A DNA stretch of 64,000 nucleotides from positions 1 to 64,000 of the forward strand of contig CAWGGJ010000009.1 of the NCBI GenBank assembly GCA_963822175.1. The letters are read 5' to 3'. The notes below the pieces were generated by a model. It was given only the letters and a program-made list of their open reading frames with translations, was not told where the DNA came from and searched no databases. Below, in pieces: positions 8,693-15,969 of this stretch. Position 1 is the stretch's first letter; the number at the start of each line of letters is the position of its first letter. A program made the translations under genes and the position numbers. The DNA is from FEB-25 sp963822175. GTDB lineage: Bacteria > Chloroflexota > Anaerolineae > Anaerolineales > UBA4823.

Positions 8693-11074
8693 ATGAAATG
8701 GCTCCATCCCAAAAAGGCTAAGTCCTCACCCGGCACACACTCATCTCAACAATCCAACATCGATAAGACTTCCCATATCCGGGTGGGCTGCCCGGCGCAT
8801 AACTGCGGTGGGCGCTGCCTGCTCATCGCCCAGGTAGAAAATGGCAGGATCACCCGCCTGGATACGGATGACCGCCCGGACAACCTGGCTACTCCACAGC
8901 TGCGGGCATGCGCCCGTGGGCGTGCCTATCTACGCCGACAGTACCATCCCGACCGCCTGCAGTATCCGCTCAAACGGGTGGGAGAACGTGGTGAAGGTTT
9001 ATTCGCACGCTGCACGTGGGATGAGGCTTTGGAAACCGTAGCCGGACAGCTGCAGCGCGTCAAATCGAAATATGGCAATGAAGCCCTGTTCGTGCCCTAT
9101 GGTACGGGCAGCTACAACCAGCTCAACGGTTCTCATACCGCCCGCCGCCTGATGAACCTGTTCGACGGTTGCCTGGGGATCTATAATTCCTATTCGTGGG
9201 GTGCGATCAATATTGCCACTCCCACCGTTTATGGAACACTGGTCACCGGCAACCAACGCCAGGATTGGCTAAACAGCCGCTACATCATCATGTGGGGCTG
9301 GAATCCTGCCGAAATGCGCGATGGCACCAACAGTGATTATTTCATCAAGCTGGCGCGCGAGAATGGGGCAAGAGTGGTCTGCATCGACCCACGCCATTCG
9401 CTTTCAGCAGCAGCACTGGCTGATGAGTGGATCCCCATCCGCCCGGGTACCGACACAGCCATGATGAGCGCCATGGCGTACGTGATGCTGACCGAAGGCC
9501 TGTACGATGCCGATTTCGTGCGCACGCATTGCGTCGGGTGGGACAGCTCCCAGATGCCACCCGGGGCTGAGACGGCCGAATCATATTCCGACTATCTGCT
9601 GGGTGTGCGCGACAGGGTTCCCAAAACACCCCAATGGGCCGAAGCCATCACCACTGTCCCTGCAGCAACCATCTCCCGTATCGCACGTGAGTATGCCACC
9701 ATCAAGCCTGGCGTGCTTTACCAGGGCTATGGCATGCAGCGCCGCGCCTATGGAGAACAGGTGGTGCGCGCTGGCTGTGTGCTGGCTGCCATCACTGGCA
9801 ACGTGGGGATACCCGGCGGTTGGGCAAGCGGACTGGGTACCCAGGCCCCAGATGGTGGCCCTTTTTGGACGCTTTTCCCCACGGGGGAGAACCCGGTCAA
9901 AGCAAGCATCCCGGTCTTCCTGTGGAGCGAAGCAGTCTTACGCGGGCATGAGATGACCTCCGCTGATGGCGTGATCGGCTCGGAACGCCTGAATTCCGAT
10001 ATCAAGCTGATCTATGGTGTAGCCACCAATTGCCTCATCAACCAGCATGCCGATGTCAACCGCTCAGCAGCCATATTGAGGGACGAGTCAAAAGTTGAAT
10101 TCATCGTAATCCAGGATAACTTCCTGACCCCCACGGCAAAATATGCGGACGTAGTCCTCCCAGCCTGCACCCAGTTTGAAACCTGGGGGGTGGAGGATGG
10201 ATGGAAGTATGGAGATGAGGTTATCTTACAACCCAAACTGGTTGAGCCACTGGGTGAGTCTAAGAGTGATTACCGCATCTGCGCTGACCTGGCTGACCAT
10301 TTAGGTGTTGGGGAAGCTTATACCGAAAGCCGGGATGAAAAAGCCTGGGTGGAATGGTGCCTTGACCGTTACCGGGAAACGCGTTTTCCAGACCTGCCCG
10401 ACCTGGAAACATTCATCGAGCAGAATCTGGGTGCCTACTCAAAACCAGTCACCCAACCCGCAGTCGCTTTTGCCGATTTCCGCTGTGATCCACAAAAATA
10501 CCCGTTGAAGACCCCCAGCGGTAAAATCGAGATCTTTTCCAAGGCACTATATGAAATGGGTAGACCGGATGAAATCCCTGCTGTGCCCAAATACATCCCG
10601 GAATGGGAAAATCCGTTCACGGAAGATGACGACGAATCCCTTACCCCAGGTAGAAACGGGGCGAAAAAATATCCCCTGCAAGCCATCGGGCATCACAGCC
10701 TCGCCCGGGTGCACTCCACGCACGCCAATAATGACTGGCTTCAGGAGGCTTTTCCCCAGCGGATCTTCATCAACCCACTGGATGCAGCGGCAAGAGGGAT
10801 TGACGATGGCGACCTGGTGCATGTCTGGAACGAACGGGGTGAGCTGGTCATCCATGCCCGCCTGACCGCGCGCATACTACCGGGTGTAGTGGATATCCCA
10901 CAGGGTGCCTGGTGGAACCCGGACGCGGACGGCCTTGATCGTGGAGGGTGCATTAATGTGCTCACATCCCACCGCTGGACCCCTCTGGCATTTGGCTCGA
11001 CGCAGCATACCATCATGGTGGAAGTTGAGAAATCCTACCCGGAAAATAAGACAAGAGATGAGGGGAAACCATGA
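8693..11074 (+). CDS. DMSO reductase-family molybdopterin oxidoreductase, catalytic subunit (DmsA-like)
   Basis: This 793-residue enzyme binds bis-molybdopterin guanine dinucleotide and one [4Fe-4S] cluster, and reduces (or oxidises) a small substrate such as an S- or N-oxide. The cluster ligands are C33, C38, C42 and C73 (CPAHNCGGRC and LRACARGR). Ser168 in YNSYSWG is the likely molybdenum ligand by position. The C-terminal MPT-binding barrel (residues about 650-780) is complete. DmsB- and DmsC-type subunits follow directly. Unlike E. coli DmsA there is no twin-arginine signal at the N-terminus (MKWLHPKKAKSSPG), so the enzyme probably faces the cytoplasm. The true substrate is not readable from sequence. 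Confidence 0.88.
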   Translation: MKWLHPKKAKSSPGTHSSQQSNIDKTSHIRVGCPAHNCGGRCLLIAQVENGRITRLDTDDRPDNLATPQLRACARGRAYLRRQYHPDRLQYPLKRVGERGEGLFARCTWDEALETVAGQLQRVKSKYGNEALFVPYGTGSYNQLNGSHTARRLMNLFDGCLGIYNSYSWGAINIATPTVYGTLVTGNQRQDWLNSRYIIMWGWNPAEMRDGTNSDYFIKLARENGARVVCIDPRHSLSAAALADEWIPIRPGTDTAMMSAMAYVMLTEGLYDADFVRTHCVGWDSSQMPPGAETAESYSDYLLGVRDRVPKTPQWAEAITTVPAATISRIAREYATIKPGVLYQGYGMQRRAYGEQVVRAGCVLAAITGNVGIPGGWASGLGTQAPDGGPFWTLFPTGENPVKASIPVFLWSEAVLRGHEMTSADGVIGSERLNSDIKLIYGVATNCLINQHADVNRSAAILRDESKVEFIVIQDNFLTPTAKYADVVLPACTQFETWGVEDGWKYGDEVILQPKLVEPLGESKSDYRICADLADHLGVGEAYTESRDEKAWVEWCLDRYRETRFPDLPDLETFIEQNLGAYSKPVTQPAVAFADFRCDPQKYPLKTPSGKIEIFSKALYEMGRPDEIPAVPKYIPEWENPFTEDDDESLTPGRNGAKKYPLQAIGHHSLARVHSTHANNDWLQEAFPQRIFINPLDAAARGIDDGDLVHVWNERGELVIHARLTARILPGVVDIPQGAWWNPDADGLDRGGCINVLTSHRWTPLAFGSTQHTIMVEVEKSYPENKTRDEGKP

Positions 11075-11087
11075 GCCTGCGGAGTGA

Positions 11088-11636
11088 ATGGTTCAAGCGA
11101 TGAGCTACGCATTCACCTTTGACGCAAGTGCCTGTTCTGGCTGTAAGACCTGCCAGGAAGCCTGCAAGGATAAAAATAAACTCCCGGTTGGGTTGCTTTG
11201 GCGGCGGGTGATCGAAGTCTCTGGCGGTGAATGGCACACTTCTGGCGGCGCTTGGGAGAATAGCGTTTTTGCCTATAATATATCCCTGGCCTGCAACCAC
11301 TGCACCCATCCAAAGTGCGCTGGGGTGTGCCCGGCGGATGCCTATACCGTCCGCCGGGATGGGATCGTATTGATTGACTCGTCCAGGTGCATGGGCTGCG
11401 ATTACTGCACCTGGGCATGCCCATATGGGGCACCGCAGTATGATGCCGAATCAGGCACGATGACCAAATGCGACTTTTGTTATGACCGGATCGATGCCGG
11501 CATGCCACCGAGCTGCGTTGCAGCCTGCCCGTTACGGGTGCTGGATTACCATAAAATCGAAGCGTTGGAATCTTTAAATACTGGCAGAAATTTATGGCAA
11601 CTGCCAGGGATCCGAACATCCCTTCCCGTTGCCTAG
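11088..11636 (+). CDS. DmsB-like four-cluster ferredoxin subunit
   Basis: This 182-residue electron-transfer subunit would carry four [4Fe-4S] clusters between the membrane anchor and the catalytic subunit. Four cysteine groups are visible in order: CSGCKTCQEAC, CNHCTHPKCAGVC, CMGCDYCTWAC and CDFCYDR followed by SCVAACP. It lies 13 bases after the catalytic subunit gene. The start may be ATG 11088 (GGAG only three bases away) or ATG 11100 (MSYAFTFD, which fits the family better). The rest of the protein is unaffected. Confidence 0.88.
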   Translation: MVQAMSYAFTFDASACSGCKTCQEACKDKNKLPVGLLWRRVIEVSGGEWHTSGGAWENSVFAYNISLACNHCTHPKCAGVCPADAYTVRRDGIVLIDSSRCMGCDYCTWACPYGAPQYDAESGTMTKCDFCYDRIDAGMPPSCVAACPLRVLDYHKIEALESLNTGRNLWQLPGIRTSLPVA

Positions 11637-11682
11637 TTATTCGCGCACCGAACCGCATTTGGCGATCAAGCCACACGCAGGG

Positions 11683-12513
11683 ATGGATTCCTCACTAACG
11701 AAGGCAGTTTCCAACCAGGAAGAGCTCCAACCACCACGTTCAAGGGAGAAGTTCCATCGCGTTGCGGCTATTCGCGAGCTGCCATTGGTTGGCTTTACCC
11801 TGCTCACCCAGGCGGCAGCAGGTATGGCGGTTTTCAGCCTGGTGCTTTCCCCAATCCCTTTGCCACTGCTGCTGGCGATCGGTATTCTTCTGGCTTTGGG
11901 GGGATTAATTTCATTCCTGCACCTGGGTAGGAAACGCAATGCCTGGCGGTCGGTGGTCCACCTTAAAAAGTCGTGGTTAAGCCGGGAAGTGCTGCTGGCA
12001 GGTTTGTTTGGAGCCGCCTGGGCAGTCCAGGCTGGAGCACAATTGTTGTGGAAAGTTTCTCCCAGGCCCTGGCTAATGGCTGTGTTGGGGCTTGGCCTCA
12101 TCTACTCCACAGCCCGGATCTACCTCCTCAGAGCAGTCCCTGCCTGGAACAGCTGGCGCACCCCCGCAGCCTTCCTGTTGACTGCAGTGACCCTGGGAGC
12201 TCTTGGGGTACAGCTCGCTTCACCAAGCCCTGGATGGTCGATCCTTGCCGGGATCGGAATGATGGCGGAGATGGGCTTGATGCTGACAGCACAACCTGCT
12301 GTTGGTGACACAGCAGGCAGGATGAGAATAAATTTGCTGGTTTTGGGAATGATCGGAGTACTTTTAATCGTGTTTGTACCACAGGCTGATCGTTTATGGC
12401 TGACGGTACCCATTTTCCTGGTTATATTGGCAGCCGAAGCGATCGGGAGGTGGCAGTTTTACGCTGGGCGCGTGCCATTTCCCATGCTTTCCAACCGAGC
12501 AGAAACACCATAA
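11683..12513 (+). CDS. DmsC-like membrane anchor subunit
   Basis: This is a membrane protein of about 276 residues with eight hydrophobic helices, matching the DmsC/NrfD-type quinol-binding anchors that hold DmsAB to the membrane and feed them electrons from menaquinol. The conserved DmsC opening (RELPLVGFTLLTQAAAG) follows a polar N-terminus. The start is uncertain: an in-frame TTG at 11629 overlaps the DmsB stop codon, while ATG 11683 is the first ATG. Neither has a good ribosome site. It is the last gene of the DmsABC-like operon. No maturation chaperone (DmsD/TorD) gene follows. Confidence 0.75.
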   Translation: MDSSLTKAVSNQEELQPPRSREKFHRVAAIRELPLVGFTLLTQAAAGMAVFSLVLSPIPLPLLLAIGILLALGGLISFLHLGRKRNAWRSVVHLKKSWLSREVLLAGLFGAAWAVQAGAQLLWKVSPRPWLMAVLGLGLIYSTARIYLLRAVPAWNSWRTPAAFLLTAVTLGALGVQLASPSPGWSILAGIGMMAEMGLMLTAQPAVGDTAGRMRINLLVLGMIGVLLIVFVPQADRLWLTVPIFLVILAAEAIGRWQFYAGRVPFPMLSNRAETP

Positions 12514-12598
12514 GCAGATATCCGCTACTTTTTAACAATCCAAGCCCAAAAAGTACTACACCCAATGCTTTGGGAGAATTTTACTGGTTAGTTAACAG

Positions 12599-12625
12599 AA
12601 AAACCCGGAGGGATTTCCTCCGGGT
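12599..12625 (-). terminator. Terminator of the ferritin gene
   Basis: A perfect nine-bp stem ACCCGGAGG/CCTCCGGGT (12603-12611 with 12617-12625) has a five-base loop. On the minus strand it runs into TTTTT. It could also stop plus-strand transcripts of the Dms operon, although the T-run on that side is absent. Confidence 0.8.
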
Positions 12626-12650
12626 ATAGGACATGCTCTTTGTATATGTC

Positions 12651-13145
12651 CTACTCTTTTCCGCGCTTGCCAAGCTGGTGATCAAGCATCAACACTGCTG
12701 TCCCCTTGGCATCGATCAGCTCGAGCTGCTGGACAATTTCAGCAGCATTCTTTTCCTCTTCCACCTGCTCCGTAATGAACCACTGTAATAAAATCTGGGT
12801 AGGATAATCCTTTTCCTTAAGGGCCAGCTCGTACAGGGCATTAATGGAGGCGGTGACAAATGCCTCATGTTCCTGGACCTGCTTGAATGCATCCAGGCTG
12901 GTCTTCCAATCTGTTGCTGGACCCGCAATGGGCTTGAGCTCGACATTGGCTCCACGGTCGACAAGATACTCAAAGAATTTCATCCCATGCTCGCGTTCCT
13001 CATCCGCCTGAACAACCATCCATTTGGCGAAACCAGGCAGGTTCTTACCTTCGAAATAAGCTGCCATCGACAGGTAAAGGTATGAAGAATACAGCTCCTT
13101 ATTGATCTGCTCATTGATGGCTTGTTCCATTGTTTTAGAAATCAT
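12651..13145 (-). CDS. ftnA: Bacterial non-heme ferritin
   Basis: The 164-residue four-helix-bundle ferritin oxidises Fe(II) and stores it as mineral in a 24-mer shell. Ferroxidase-centre residues are visible in NKELYSSYLYLSMAAYF (Glu17 region), DEEREHGMKFFEYLVDRG (E-x-x-H) and WFITEQVEEE. The length is normal for FtnA. AGGAG precedes the ATG at 13145. It stands beside a PerR/Fur-type gene transcribed in the same direction, so iron and peroxide control is plausible, but I see no Per/Fur box in its own 200-base upstream region. Confidence 0.92.
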   Translation of the reverse strand: MISKTMEQAINEQINKELYSSYLYLSMAAYFEGKNLPGFAKWMVVQADEEREHGMKFFEYLVDRGANVELKPIAGPATDWKTSLDAFKQVQEHEAFVTASINALYELALKEKDYPTQILLQWFITEQVEEEKNAAEIVQQLELIDAKGTAVLMLDHQLGKRGKE

Positions 13146-13357
13146 TATATTTTCTCCTTTTTTGTAAAATCCAGTATATTGTAAATTTTTCTTTCCGGTT
13201 AATTCAGTTCTACTTCATTGTGTTGAACGACACTGCTTTCCACTTGGGCATGCAAGCCCGGTCATCAAATTATTTCGATTCCGTTTATGCTGTAGTTGCC
13301 ATGCGTATCTGTGTGAAGGTTGTGTTTTTCTATTCACTGCTCCGTATTCCTGATAGT

Positions 13358-13795
13358 CTAAACTACAACTGATTTCTGGCAATCGGGGCACAGCCCATAA
13401 TACAGCAGGCGGGTGCCAAATAATTTATACCCCGAAGTACTGCTTATCTCAGTATCCAGCTCAGCCACCTTTTGAGAGATAATATCGACAATCTTGTGGC
13501 AGGAGACACAGGCAAGGTTGATATGAGGAGAAGTATCTCCGTCATAATGCACCGTCCCATCCCCGGCATTGCCCAAGGCATTGACCGCCCCCAGATCAAC
13601 GAGCGTGTTGAGCGTGTTATAGACCGTCATAAGCGAGAGTGACGGGTACTGAGCGCGTAAGAGCCCGAATATCTCGGCTGCGGTAGGGTGGGTATCGGTC
13701 TCACACAGCAGCTCACAGATGGCGAGCCGTTGAGGGGTTAGCCGCAGTCCGGCTTTTTTAAGAACGAATGAATAATTAGACACGGTTGACATCAT
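13358..13795 (-). CDS. perR: PerR/Fur-family metal-dependent repressor
   Basis: The 145-residue Fur-superfamily repressor has an N-terminal winged helix (LTPQRLAICELL, TVYNTLNTLVDLG) and a C-terminal dimerisation domain. It has two structural zinc CxxC pairs (ACVSCHKIVDI and LCPDCQ) and the metal-site segment PHINLAC. I favour the PerR branch over Fur because two Per-box-like operators sit exactly over its own promoter. It would sense peroxide by metal-catalysed oxidation and control defence and iron genes. Two ATGs (13795, 13792) start the frame and no Shine-Dalgarno sequence precedes them. Ferritin lies just downstream on the same strand. Confidence 0.85.
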   Translation of the reverse strand: MMSTVSNYSFVLKKAGLRLTPQRLAICELLCETDTHPTAAEIFGLLRAQYPSLSLMTVYNTLNTLVDLGAVNALGNAGDGTVHYDGDTSPHINLACVSCHKIVDIISQKVAELDTEISSTSGYKLFGTRLLYYGLCPDCQKSVVV

Positions 13796-13798
13796 AAT

Positions 13799-13851
13799 TT
13801 ATAATAGTTATAAATATATAATCATTATAAATGCTTTGCTTTTTTTGTCAA
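13799..13851 (-). promoter_or_regulatory. perR promoter with two tandem Per boxes
   Basis: On the minus strand TTGACA (13851-13846) and TATAAT (13829-13824) are spaced by 16 bases. Two 15-bp sites, 13816-13830 and 13799-13813, each match the Per box TTATAATnATTATAA at all but one position. One covers the -10 box and the other the transcription start/leader. This is a textbook autorepression layout. Confidence 0.8.
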
Positions 13852-13905
13852 GGGGCTATATGCAAAATCATACTGCTTAATACTATTTAATAAATAGAAA
13901 CCGAT

Positions 13906-13929
13906 AAAAAAACACCAGGTTCACCGGCG
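13906..13929 (-). terminator. Terminator of the membrane/winged-helix operon
   Basis: On the minus strand CGCCGG pairs with CTGGTG through two G.U pairs around a short loop and runs into seven Ts. It lies about 95 bases past the last gene of the operon. Confidence 0.55.
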
Positions 13930-14023
13930 TTTTGTAAAGCAGGAACATTTCCTGGCATTATCATGTTTTTACCCCCATGCCCAGGCGTTTCTTCAGGGAG
14001 CAGACGAATAATTGTCTTTTTGC

Positions 14024-14197
14024 TTAACCAACCTTCTCGACAATAAGCAAGAAATCCACCCGGTGAGCCCAGAAAAATCCAAGGGTCACGTTGGGGATGA
14101 TAGCGACGATTACACCTTCCAGACTGTTGAGAAATTTCTCCAGACTGTACTGGTCGGTGGTCATCTTAAGGTCAAAACGGTGAACTTTATATTTCAT
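14024..14197 (-). CDS. 57-residue soluble protein of unknown function
   Basis: This small protein (MKYKVHRFDLKMTTDQYSLE, then FLNSLEG, IIPNVT and WAHRVDFLLIVEKVG) looks like a single ferredoxin-like alpha/beta unit. I recall similar 55-60 residue proteins as a recurrent unannotated family in Chloroflexota. The ATG at 14197 is fixed by GGAGG six bases upstream. It starts one base after the TGA of the winged-helix gene, so the two are coupled. The longer frame from 14221 would overlap that gene. It is the last gene of a three-gene operon. No function is assigned. Confidence 0.65.
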   Translation of the reverse strand: MKYKVHRFDLKMTTDQYSLEKFLNSLEGVIVAIIPNVTLGFFWAHRVDFLLIVEKVG

Positions 14198-14198
14198 T

Positions 14199-14801
14199 TC
14201 ATGCCTCCGGTATTGATTCAATCACATGGTGCGTTTCAAGCAGCTGCACCAGGTCGATGATCTCAGGTGCCAGACTCAATTCGATTCCAGCTTTCTGCAT
14301 GATCATATCGACTGTTAATGGCTCAGCTTTTGGGAATGGCAGGTGATAGAGGAACCTGCCCTGTGGGGTGGTTAGTTTTATCTTTCGCTCTTCCCTTGAC
14401 CGGCCCTCGCCCGTCCAGATAGTCACGCTGGTGATGTAGTCATCATTGCGCGCTACCGAAAAACGCGCCCCAGCATTCTCCCTCTCGCGAATACAGGAGG
14501 AGAGACTGTTATCAGACGGTTCGCTTTTGACCTGCATCAGATCGATATCGATGACGAGCCTGGTTTGCTGGAGAGCATAGCGGTAGTAGGGGCGTTTCTT
14601 CTCGAGAATCTCCTCCCTGGAAAGGACACCCAGATCTTCGAGTGATTCGAGAAAATCCTGGGCAGTCTTGATGTGCAAGTTGAGACGGGTGGCAACTTCT
14701 GAAGCTGAGATGGCCTGGTAATTGACCAGCAAGCGGAAGATGTCTTCGGCATAATCTTTGGAGAGCAGGGAAGCATATTTTGCTGCAGTGTGAAAATCCA
14801 T
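14199..14801 (-). CDS. Winged-helix (ArsR/MarR-like) putative regulator
   Basis: This is a 200-residue protein. Residues 1-75 form a winged helix (DIFRLLVNYQAISASEVATRL, IKTAQDFLESLEDLGVLSREE). The rest is a beta-rich domain (RFSVARNDDYITSVTIWTGEG, KIKLTTPQGRFLYHLPF), then helices. It lies in the middle of a tight operon, 11 bases after the membrane protein and one base before the 57-residue protein. It is the natural candidate to bind the 31-bp palindrome over the operon promoter. The ligand and targets are unknown. Confidence 0.6.
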   Translation of the reverse strand: MDFHTAAKYASLLSKDYAEDIFRLLVNYQAISASEVATRLNLHIKTAQDFLESLEDLGVLSREEILEKKRPYYRYALQQTRLVIDIDLMQVKSEPSDNSLSSCIRERENAGARFSVARNDDYITSVTIWTGEGRSREERKIKLTTPQGRFLYHLPFPKAEPLTVDMIMQKAGIELSLAPEIIDLVQLLETHHVIESIPEA

Positions 14802-14812
14802 GGATAGCCCAC

Positions 14813-15655
14813 CTATGAGAGAACGCTGATCCTGAGGTCATCCATGCGGTCAATGGCACGCACGCCTTCGCCCCGGTTGTACAGGTCGAAAAAGTCAATA
14901 AAAACCTGTCCCAGAGAGGTGCAAAGCTGGTCAAAAGCCAGGGGTTCACGGTAATCCAGGTAGTCTTTTTGCGAGATATGCACCGAGACTTCACCATCGA
15001 TGTCAAAGTTGACCCAAGAAGCATCGCGGTAATCGCCACTCAGCCCCAACAGACGTGGAAATTCCTCCGAGTTCTTGACCAGCACCAGGGTGAAGTTCTT
15101 CGAAGTGGTGTAAGGCAGGGCAATCAGATGGCGGCCGCAGAAAATGGCAAATTTATGCATCTGTTCAAGGCTGTAATCCACCCTGCCGACCGGGCGCGGC
15201 CTGGAAGTATAACCATTCCCAGTTTCTTCGATGGGCTCGGCTGCCAGCTCGAAAATCTCGCGCCCGCGCCACTTCAGTTTACGCGTCAGGGTCAGGAAAA
15301 TTAGAATGAAACCAAAAAAAATGATGCCGCTAAAATATGCCATGGCATATTCCTGATTGTCAAAGAGATTACCTGGATCTTCATCGCCGGCTTCAACCAG
15401 GTTTGCAAGTATCAAGCCCAACATGAAGACAAAGAATACACAATCCGCACATATCACCAGCAAGTACGGGTTGCCTGTGCGGATGAAGACATACAAGTAG
15501 AACAAGCCAAACAACCCGATCATCACCAACAGGACCAGTATGCCAGCCGAAAGCCCAAAGATCAAGGAAGTGATCCCAAAAATTGGCAGCATTGACAACG
15601 GAATTAAAACCCCGGTAATATTACGATCTGGTTTTAGTTTGCGGATGAGAGACAT
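14813..15655 (-). CDS. Membrane protein with cytosolic C-terminal domain, unknown family
   Basis: This 280-residue protein has about four to five helices in the first 130 residues (ITGVLIPLSMLPIFGITSLIFG, a long VLLVMIGLFGLFYLYVF helix, a helix with VFFVFMLGLILA, and YFSGIIFFGFILIFLTL). A soluble C-terminal half of about 150 residues follows, with no motif I recognise. The ATG at 15655 has AGGAGGG upstream. It is the first gene of the operon with the winged-helix and 57-residue proteins. A membrane sensor passing a state to the winged-helix protein would fit, but this is inference only. Confidence 0.6.
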   Translation of the reverse strand: MSLIRKLKPDRNITGVLIPLSMLPIFGITSLIFGLSAGILVLLVMIGLFGLFYLYVFIRTGNPYLLVICADCVFFVFMLGLILANLVEAGDEDPGNLFDNQEYAMAYFSGIIFFGFILIFLTLTRKLKWRGREIFELAAEPIEETGNGYTSRPRPVGRVDYSLEQMHKFAIFCGRHLIALPYTTSKNFTLVLVKNSEEFPRLLGLSGDYRDASWVNFDIDGEVSVHISQKDYLDYREPLAFDQLCTSLGQVFIDFFDLYNRGEGVRAIDRMDDLRISVLS

Positions 15656-15685
15656 GGCACCCTCCTATCATTTATACTTTATGTT

Positions 15686-15736
15686 TTATATACTTCAATA
15701 TATATGAAGTATATAACATTAATATTCATTTGTCAA
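15686..15736 (-). promoter_or_regulatory. Strong promoter overlapped by a 31-bp palindromic operator
   Basis: The minus-strand promoter TTGACA (15736-15731), 17 bases, TATACT (15713-15708) drives the 14.0-15.7 kb operon. Two perfect 12-bp arms, 15686-15697 and 15705-15716 (inner part TATACTTCA/TGAAGTATA), flank a 7-bp centre. The right arm contains the whole -10 box. This is a high-quality repressor site whose length and symmetry suit a dimeric winged-helix protein. Confidence 0.8.
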
Positions 15737-15740
15737 GAGG

Positions 15741-15969
15741 CAATATCCAGCAGCCATGCAATAATTACGACTGATATACCATTATCACAGCCCTTAGCGA
15801 TATAATTCCTCAACCAATACATTGTATAAAGGTGCAGACAAAATCATGTTTTACAACCTGATAGCCCGGTTGTTCACACGTATTTCATCAAGCGAACGAT
15901 ACCTGGCCTGAGAGCGCCTGCAATAGATTGACACAACTGCCACAATTTGATTTTTTTTGGAGAATGCCA
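15741..15969. other. Leader region of the glycyl radical enzyme operon
   Basis: About 230 bases separate the divergent operon from the glycyl radical enzyme. I see no gene. A TTGACA near 15928 and a T-rich tract lie just before the start codon, but no convincing -10 box or riboswitch fold could be drawn by eye. An FNR-type palindrome was looked for and not found in good form. Confidence 0.4.
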
